Shown here: piece after piece, positions 59,901 to 64,000 of the stretch | How the letters are laid out: each line of letters begins with the position of its first letter | Position numbering within the stretch: the first letter of the stretch is position 1 | Assembly (NCBI GenBank): GCA_036873755.1 | Contig: JAVTVY010037000.1 | Coordinates: 1 to 64,000, forward strand | DNA length: 64,000 bases | Reading direction: 5' to 3' | DNA from: Hanleya hanleyi | Taxonomy: Eukaryota > Mollusca > Polyplacophora > Lepidopleurida > Hanleyidae | The notes under the pieces: model-generated | The model's input: the letters and a program-made list of their open reading frames with translations, nothing else | Databases searched by the model: none | Told to the model about the DNA's origin: nothing | Program-made: the position numbers and the translations under genes

Positions 59901-62900
59901 CCTGACCCAATGCTGCTTGGTAAACGCAGATAAATGGCCAAAAATTGCAAATTAAACTCAATATGCACCCTATTTTGTAGTATGTGGTGTGGGACTTGTT
60001 TACAAAACATACTGGGGTTTCAGAAATTTCCATCGGGCAGAAACAAAATTATTCATAAAACGTATATTTTGTATGTTATAGCATATGCCCCCGCATGTAG
60101 ATCCCCAGTTGCACAGGAGAGAGTGTGGATCTTTTGTTTTTACACCAATCTGCATTGCTCACTTTGTGTATTTATTCCCAAATGGTACATCAGCTGTATT
60201 TTGGGGAATGTCTGTTTCATTCGTTTCTTGTTTCTGTGGAAACGTCTTTCAATGTCACACGCATCCAAGTGAAATGTTGACTGAGAGAGAAAATGCTTGC
60301 CCGTTGTCTTGGTTCCGAACTTAACCGAAAAAACCCGGAGATTGACGGACAGCGTGTCTCGGAGACCAGACTTATAAGCCACAGCAGTATGACAGCAGTG
60401 GTTCCCGAGTGGACTAAAAAGAGGGGACGTAACTTTGAAATATCAAAATGGCGGACTAGTTCGATCGTCGCCGAACAATTTTCTTTGAAATGAAGAAACG
60501 TTCAGGACAATGTCTTTATCGGACCTATACGACTGAAATGAGAACAGTTCAAGACCAGACGTCCTTATCGGAGCTATACGATTGAACAATAAAGGTACAC
60601 AAGTTATCTGTCTGCACATCAGTTACAAATCCTGAGTGCTTATCTCGACTCGAGTGGCGTGGCTGGTCACACGTTTTTTTTTGCTTTCTCGCGGGGGTTT
60701 TGGGGGAGGGGGACGGGATAACAGACGACGAAACTCAGTTTAGATTTCTCAGAAACTCAATTTATTTCGTAGAAACTCAATTTTTCGCGCGCCTTCGGCG
60801 CGTAAATTCTCAAAATTTTAGAAAACTCAATTTTCGGCAATAAAACTCAATTTACAAAATTTTGCAAAAACTCAATTTGTAATTGTTTTTCATCGTGGTT
60901 ACCACGATGAAAAAAGTGTCTAGAAAAACCCCTGGGGGTATGCACTATATCGGTAGCAACAACAACGACGTGTTTGAGAGAACAGGATTACGGGAGAACA
61001 GAAAAATATGCACCCTAGAACTGATTAAAGCATTGAAAATGTATTTTTGCCGACCTAACAAACTTCATAGATGAAAATCCGACTTGTATTATCGCCGATA
61101 GAATTTACGGAACTTGTTTCACACAGTTTTCTGACCGATGCATACACAATGATGCATTATTCCACTTTTTTATTGTCGGTCAATTTTGATCAGTAATTAA
61201 CGATCACTGACCGTTATTTCCAACCCTGATGTAAGTCAAGAGCATCGGACATTCTGAGGTTTGTATACAGCAGCAGCACTAACAACATCAAATTTACATG
61301 CAACAACAGAGGTAGAGAGAGAGAATTTAAAGGTTAAACGTCGGGTTCAACAATATTTCAGCTACATAGCGACGATCAAACAAAATTCTAAGTATTCAAG
61401 TTAATAACTCAGTAAACTAATGCATTAAAAACATGTAAATACATTAAAATTTACACAACAACCCGATCTCTCTCAAATAATCTAAATACAATCTTCTTTT
61501 ACTCGACTAAAAAGATCTTCCAGAGTAGCTGCTCGATAAAAGTTATCTCTTATAATCTTAAAATCTATACAGTCGATAAGAATGTTTCACCGTGAGATCT
61601 TCGTGGCATGGAATACATCTTGAGACTGGCTCTTTTTTCAGTAAATGCTCGTGAGTTAATCGTGTATGGCCGATTCTACATCGTCTAATCTTGGCTTGAT
61701 GGAAACGTTTCTGGCTGTTCAGATGAGTATCGCCTACAGTTTTTTGAACTCGTGAAGTTTATTATTATCCATAGCATCCCACAGAGATTGAAATCACTAA
61801 CAACAATGTCAAATATGACCAGTATCCCCCAAAAAAATCTGGATACCTTCCTGATCTTGTAACCCATGAAACACCAGTGCCCTCCAGCTCATTGCAAAGG
61901 GGAGCAATTCTTGTAACCCATGGAACACCAGTGAAATACAATATCAGGATATGACTATTCATCAATGGAAGTATTGTAATTCAATGAGATAGAGGGCACT
62001 GGTATTCCAGCAGTTACAAGATTTGCTCCCCTTTCCAATCATCTGGTGAACCCCATTTGGGGAAAATATGACAGTCAATATGCCTCCAGTGAGCAACAAT
62101 GGGTTTGGAAAAGCGCATTTTTTCCCCAACATTGCCTAAGGACAGGGTTCATATACCATAGTTTTTTTCTTCAAATTTCATGCCTTTTCCAGACCCTAAA
62201 TTATCCAGCATTTCAGATCATAGCATTGACTATGAATCATCAGACTTATTGAAGACATTTTACTTATCTCAATGAGACAAACACACAATACCTAAAACTG
62301 GCAAATAAAATGATGAATGAGGGTCTTTCAAATGAAAAAAAAAAAAATAAATTATAACTTTCTTACATGAGCAAGATATTACATATTTTTGTGTGTGCAC
62401 ATTTTCATGTTTTTCCAGGCCCTTTGGGCAAAATGCTGATCTTCGAGGCTTGAAAAAGCCATTTTCATTTTCAATGCTATTCCAGGCCCTGTACAGGCTG
62501 CATGCACCATGTTAAGATTGAAAATCATATCTGAGGCAATGAAGTATACCTGCAATTCCCAATAATGAAGAAACAAAATACCAGGAGATTTCCAAGACAA
62601 AAATCTTGTTTTCCAGGAGTCGACTACGAACAATACACATGCTACATGCACGTATCAACTTTATCCTCAATCTGATGTTTCCGATAGAAATACTGAGATA
62701 CATGGACGGATGTTCTGGAAAAACACCATCACAAGTTGCTAGATTGATCCATCTAAAGTTTTGATTTACAGAACAATTTCTGAAAGAGACCGTGATCATG
62801 AAATCAATTTTAATTCTTTTGCAATTCTCTCAATAGCAGACCAAGCTTGCTGATGCTGTCAGGGAAAAATCGTCAACAGCATGTAGCTCTCCATGTATAA

Positions 62901-63093
62901 AGGAGAGTTTAGCCCTGACTTACCTGCTGCGGTGATCATGTACTGCCATCGGACGACATACGTGTCGCCATCATGGAACTGTCCATAGCTGTGATTGGGT
63001 AGTTTGGAGTGATCATACTCGAGCACGTGCCAGACGTTCACACCCAGTGTTAGGATGTCAAACTCTCTCCTCAGACCATCCATCTCCTCAACC
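41866..63093 (-). CDS. SVIL: Supervillin, C-terminal nine coding exons (gelsolin-like repeats and villin headpiece)
   Basis: Nine minus-strand exons with GT/AG borders and matching phases (63093-62924, 58926-58790, 56631-56318, 55715-55582, 52923-52768, 51381-51223, 50308-50187, 43246-43091, 41952-41866) give 477 continuous codons and a TGA stop. Supervillin-typical stretches appear in order: [94 protein letters not shown] and a terminal headpiece ending GLF. Supervillin is a large cortical actin- and myosin-II-binding protein. Its C-terminus has gelsolin-like repeats without known severing activity, and a headpiece. The N-terminal part, which carries the myosin and membrane functions in vertebrates, lies beyond the right edge. 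No frameshift or stop interrupts the exons, so the gene looks functional. Confidence 0.96.
41953..43090. other. Last supervillin intron
   Basis: AT-rich, with a 22-bp A run at about 42810-42831. No other feature was recognised. The ORFs at 41933-42286 and 42500-42700 have no family resemblance. Confidence 0.6.
43091..43246 (-). CDS. SVIL: Supervillin exon
   Basis: The acceptor is TTTTCCAG and the donor GTAAGA; 52 codons, phase 0. It encodes [20 protein letters not shown] and [20 protein letters not shown], the linker and first half of the villin headpiece. Confidence 0.95.
43566..44000. repeat. Short satellite-like array, about 130-bp unit, three units
   Basis: It starts GATGAAAATCCGAGGGGTTG, AAGTCCCCC (a small hairpin also present at 37335-37360). 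Repeated words are AGATCTTGA.G..AGGCACCC, ACATACCAAATTTG.AAAGAAT, CATTCAG and GTTATTGTCC. It ends in CCCCCCCTCCCC. The phrasing resembles the arrays at 54-55.5 kb and 57.4-58.2 kb. Confidence 0.65.
44131..44316. repeat. DIRS left inverted terminal repeat
   Basis: It begins GGAAACATTTAAAAACAATG and pairs with 49955-50117 over about 140 bp from CCTTCTATTACAAACCGCCA inward to ATAGTTCATATTTTCCT. The outermost 40 bp differ between the two ends, as in DIRS elements, where each end is copied from the internal region. Confidence 0.9.
44379..44475. repeat. DIRS internal complementary region
   Basis: 44379-44435 is the perfect 57-bp reverse complement of 44131-44187, the left end. 44436-44475 is the perfect 40-bp reverse complement of 50078-50117, the right end. 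The two blocks abut, as expected for the circular-junction template of DIRS replication. Confidence 0.93.
44720..45600 (-). pseudogene. DIRS tyrosine recombinase, frameshifted
   Basis: In order along the minus strand and across frames: [35 protein letters not shown] (RRVSE carries the first catalytic Arg), [27 protein letters not shown], then [10 protein letters not shown] (region of the H-x-x-R motif) and FILRD. DIRS recombinases normally show the nucleophile Tyr just before LRD; here Ile is seen. At least three frame changes and an in-frame stop exclude function. Confidence 0.85.
45860..46380 (-). pseudogene. DIRS RNase H, frameshifted
   Basis: It starts LFTDASLTG (TDAS is the first RNase H Asp), with a stop where WGAH is expected (TGA then [15 protein letters not shown]). 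It ends [29 protein letters not shown] and [10 protein letters not shown], the typical DIRS RNase H C-terminus and linker to the recombinase. Confidence 0.85.
46820..47100 (-). pseudogene. DIRS reverse transcriptase, truncated and frameshifted
   Basis: [20 protein letters not shown], then [21 protein letters not shown] and, after a frame change, [20 protein letters not shown] is the polymerase active site and DLQDAY carries the first catalytic Asp. The N-terminal finger region normally ahead of DLQDAY is missing or replaced by the RS-rich region. Confidence 0.88.
47100..49630 (-). pseudogene. DIRS gag-like region, Arg/Ser-rich with internal tandem repeats
   Basis: Open stretches of 155 codons (47565-47098, rich in RSR and RRRSRTP) and 271 codons (49568-48753). 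A ~62-bp tandem repeat at about 49380-49530 (CCCGGTCTTGAAATCTTCCG) gives RDSGP/KTGT-type repeats, and the CGGTATCGGAATACCGT unit is repeated three times at 48880-48938. DIRS gag sequences are poorly conserved, so the frame is not certain. Confidence 0.6.
50187..50308 (-). CDS. SVIL: Supervillin exon
   Basis: The acceptor is TGTTTACAG and the donor GTAGGT; 122 nt. It encodes [20 protein letters not shown] and [20 protein letters not shown]. The DIRS element starts only 69 bp past the donor (ends at 50117). Confidence 0.94.
50309..51222. other. Supervillin intron
   Basis: 50640-50830 has several CTCTCCTGGA/TCCAGGAGAG words that could fold. The MITE 50881-51178 follows. Nothing else was recognised. 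Confidence 0.55.
50881..51178. mobile_element. MITE-like element, 298 bp, 18-bp inverted ends
   Basis: TTCTTTAAATTAGGGCAT at 50881 and ATGCCCTAATTTCAAGAA at 51161-51178 are inverted with one mismatch. The inside is rich in ATGCC, GGCAT and AGTTCC words arranged partly as inverted copies (AGTTCCAATTGGAA, GAGTTCCAACTCG). There is no coding capacity. It ends 45 bp from a supervillin exon. Confidence 0.6.
51223..51381 (-). CDS. SVIL: Supervillin exon
   Basis: The acceptor is TCTGCCAG and the donor GTATGA; 159 nt. It encodes [20 protein letters not shown] and [18 protein letters not shown]. The WQGWWP motif is characteristic of supervillin-type last gelsolin repeats. Confidence 0.95.
52584..52767 (-). 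pseudogene. Two decayed tandem copies of the supervillin exon 3' end and donor site
   Basis: The exon end at 52768 is repeated at 52676 and 52584, an exact 92-bp period. Copy 2 keeps TACAAAGTCTGTCAACCAG followed by GTAAGC. Copy 3 keeps GTAATA. Both carry ATGCCATT.CTCCAGTCT-type remnants and CTCTCAGAGCC. The frame is damaged by indels, so use of these copies would alter or truncate the protein. They lie in the intron after the true exon. Confidence 0.85.
52768..52923 (-). CDS. SVIL: Supervillin exon whose 3' end is tandemly copied downstream
   Basis: The acceptor is TATTGCAG and the donor GTAAGC; 156 nt. It encodes [20 protein letters not shown] and [20 protein letters not shown]. The last ~85 nt and the donor are repeated twice more just downstream at 92-bp spacing (see 52584-52767). 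Confidence 0.95.
53828..53944. repeat. Near-perfect 117-bp hairpin
   Basis: AAAAAATCGACCATAGAGGT, CCATG..CCCCGC and CCAGTTATGGTGGAT pair with ATCCACCATAACTGG, GCGGGGGCCATGG and ACCTCTATGGTCGATTTTTT. The loop is about 3 nt. Confidence 0.9.
54000..55475. repeat. Tandem array, about 155-166-bp unit, nine units
   Basis: Unit words in order: CCAATATGGCTGATGGTGGC, CATATTGGATTACGCACATT, GCTGAAAAACAATCC, CCGTCCTCTCACCAATGTCA, AGGCACACCCCAAGTTTGAA, TTGATCGGTTAAATCGTT and CACGAGTTATTGTCCGGACA. Units from 54345 on are closer to each other than the first ones, and a ~12-bp AGAAAATCTAAG insert marks some. The ORFs in both strands here are translations of the array. Confidence 0.95.
55582..55715 (-). CDS. 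SVIL: Supervillin exon
   Basis: The acceptor is ACTTCAG and the donor GTAACA; 134 nt. It encodes [20 protein letters not shown] and [19 protein letters not shown]. The GT-AACA donor is weaker than the others. Confidence 0.94.
55716..56317. other. Supervillin intron with short degenerate repeats
   Basis: 56060-56220 contains about six diverged ~28-bp copies of CCATATTGGATTCTCCATGA, CAGC. No other feature was recognised. Confidence 0.6.
56318..56631 (-). CDS. SVIL: Supervillin exon
   Basis: The acceptor is TTTTCAG and the donor GTAAGT; 314 nt. It starts [18 protein letters not shown] and ends [10 protein letters not shown] with two bases of the next codon. It spans the end of one gelsolin-like repeat and most of the next ([16 protein letters not shown]). 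Confidence 0.95.
57405..58272. mobile_element. Satellite-bearing element: five ~160-bp units, (GACG)n, terminal hairpin
   Basis: Units start GGGCCATAACTCTTGAAAAT near 57409, 57567, 57728, 57888 and 58046. They continue CTTCACGCTGCACAACTAC, CACTGACCACATATCATGCA, AATTTCATACTTGTCCATAC, AATATTAACCGAGATCCAGC and CCGGACAAGTCCCAATTCAC. After the last unit come a GACG/GACA microsatellite (58190-58225), CAAAGCGATCGCTATATG and the palindrome CCCCCCCTCTAGTTAGAGGG. The 3' hairpin after a microsatellite is typical of pearl/Helentron-like non-autonomous elements. The left boundary is not resolved. Confidence 0.7.
58790..58926 (-). CDS. SVIL: Supervillin exon
   Basis: The acceptor is TTTAAAAG and the donor GTGAGG; 2 + 135 nt. 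It encodes [20 protein letters not shown] and [15 protein letters not shown], the central part of a gelsolin fold (FFWQG motif). Confidence 0.95.
59447..60934. mobile_element. 1.49-kb CAGGGG inverted-repeat element with 6-bp target duplication
   Basis: The ends are CAGGGGTTATTTTAGACACT and the inverted copy AAAGTGTCTAGAAAAACCCCTG. GGGGTA flanks both sides (59441-59446 and 60935-60940). Inside, the phrase AACTCAATTTTT recurs about ten times. Two GC palindromes (GGCGCGCCTATGGCGCGC and GCGCGCCTTCGGCGCG) and TTTTCATCGTGGTTACCACG also occur. No transposase was recognised. The CAGGG-type ends suggest hAT ancestry. Confidence 0.75.
60941..61309. other. Supervillin intron, nothing recognised
   Basis: AT-rich sequence between two mobile elements. 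No feature is supported. Confidence 0.5.
61310..61735 (-). mobile_element. LINE 3' end with the tail shared by the SINEs
   Basis: On the minus strand, 61700-61570 reads [37 protein letters not shown], the C-terminal knuckle region of a Jockey-like LINE polyprotein, with a frameshift afterwards. The 3' UTR follows, and 61375-61310 ends GTCGCTATGTAGCTGAAATA, TTGTTGAACCCGACGTTTAA and (CTCT)n. This last part is the same tail as on the tRNA- and 5S-headed SINEs, so this LINE type is a plausible SINE partner. The copy is 5'-truncated and inactive. Confidence 0.75.
61736..62923. other. Supervillin intron
   Basis: A short inverted pair at 61875-61920 and 61985-62040 shares AGGGCACTGG, GTTACAAGA and TTGCTCCCCTTT. 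The ORFs at 62379-62799 have no family resemblance. Confidence 0.5.
62924..63093 (-). CDS. SVIL: Supervillin exon (first in window)
   Basis: The acceptor is GGTTGCAG and the donor GTAAGT. The first base is a codon third position and the last base a codon first position. It encodes [29 protein letters not shown] and [18 protein letters not shown], the start of a gelsolin-like repeat. Earlier exons lie beyond 64000. Confidence 0.95.
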
Positions 63094-63439
63094 CTGCAAC
63101 CATGGCAACCAGAGCATGTACAGATTATGTAAGAACTACAGCAATAGGGAATCATACGCGCATATAGTTTAGATGACGATGATGCAGGAGACTTTACAGT
63201 AAAGAATCTGATTATTCATTCACTAGAAGTGAAATTTCCCACCATAAAAAATTCAGGGAGTGATTAATTCGTTACCTGTATAACAGGAAATTGACAAAAT
63301 GGTCCAAAATCATGCAGATAATACATTATTTCTTTGCTATTTTTTTAAGGGATGATAAAATTTCCCAAGATCCGAGATGATTTCATTTAATCAGGTGGTA
63401 AAATGATTAGATTGTTTATCCTACCTCAGGATCTGGATC

Positions 63440-63985
63440 TAGAGTATCATGTTCATCTGGAGTACCATGTTAATGTGGAGTACCAAGTTAATGTGGAGTA
63501 CCAAGTTAATGTGGAGTACCATCTTAATGTGGAGTACCACGTTAATGTGGAGAAGCATGTGATACTATGTTAATCTGGAGTATCATGTTCATCAGGAGTA
63601 CCCATGTTAATGTGGAGTATCATGTGATACCATGCTAATCTGGAGTATCATGTTTATCAGGAGTACCCATGTTAATGTGGAATATCATGTTGATGTGAAG
63701 TACCATGTTAATGTGGAGTGTCATGTTAATCTGGAGTATCATGTGATACCATGTTAATCTGGAGTATCATGTTAATCTGCAGTACCCATGTTAATGTGGA
63801 GTACCACGTTAATGTGGAGTACCACATTATATGGAGTATCATGTTAATCTGAAGTACCTATGTTAATCTGGAGTACCATGTTGAGTACCATGTTAATCTG
63901 GAGTTCCATGCTGATCTGGAGTACCATGTGATGCCATGCTAATCTGGATTACCAAGTCAATCTGGGGTACCCCATCAGAAAGAAT
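63440..63985. repeat. Minisatellite, 18-bp unit, about 29 copies, running to the window edge
   Basis: Variants of GTACCATGTTAATGTGGA, with longer composite units that insert ATCATGTGATACC or ATCAGGAGTACCC. It lies upstream of the first supervillin exon in the window, so it is intronic or just beyond. Confidence 0.93.
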
Positions 63986-64000
63986 GCACCCGACATTTTC

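Noticed and set aside
59930..60493. Plus-strand ORFs of 66-112 codons
   Set aside because: They lie inside the CAGGGG inverted-repeat element within a supervillin intron and resemble no protein.

Overview
This is nuclear DNA from an animal, most likely a mollusc. It is AT-rich and dominated by repeats and introns. No ORF longer than about 270 codons is a real single-exon gene. Two conserved animal genes can be assembled exon by exon from GT/AG splice sites, both on the minus strand. The mollusc assignment is inference: it rests on short repeats ending in a (GAGT)n/(ACTC)n tail, on satellite-bearing elements of the pearl/Helentron kind described in molluscs, and on the tetraspanin and supervillin sequences. 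I could not test it by search.

Layout. (1) 796-16963, minus: the 5' five coding exons of a tetraspanin (CD63/CD9-like), start codon at 16963, continuing off the left edge. Its 12.8-kb first intron is full of repeats: a 23-bp minisatellite, two small CAGGG-type inverted-repeat elements with 5-bp target duplications, a tRNA-derived SINE, a 5S-rRNA-derived SINE and a 1.37-kb inverted-repeat element. (2) 16964-41865: about 25 kb without a recognisable host gene. It holds a 3.2-kb inverted-repeat element carrying a ~185-bp satellite, a 2.2-kb foldback element with mirrored simple repeats, two palindromic MITEs, the 3' end of a LINE, two copies of a 450-bp inverted-repeat element, clusters of SINE tails, and a 1.8-kb minisatellite of ~41-bp units. 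(3) 41866-63093, minus: the last nine coding exons of supervillin (gelsolin-like repeats plus C-terminal villin headpiece), reading without a break to the stop at 41866-41868 and continuing off the right edge. Its introns hold a structurally complete but coding-dead DIRS retrotransposon (44131-50117), ~160-bp satellite arrays ending in GC-rich hairpins, a two-fold tandem copy of an exon end, and a 1.5-kb CAGGGG inverted-repeat element. An 18-bp minisatellite closes the window.

The two genes are not a functional cassette, although both products act at the membrane/cortex interface. The most informative non-gene content is the DIRS element, whose internal complementary region matches both termini perfectly. 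Next is the set of unrelated SINE heads (tRNA, 5S rRNA) and a LINE that share one 3' tail. Nothing in the window looks like a new operon-like or defence system.
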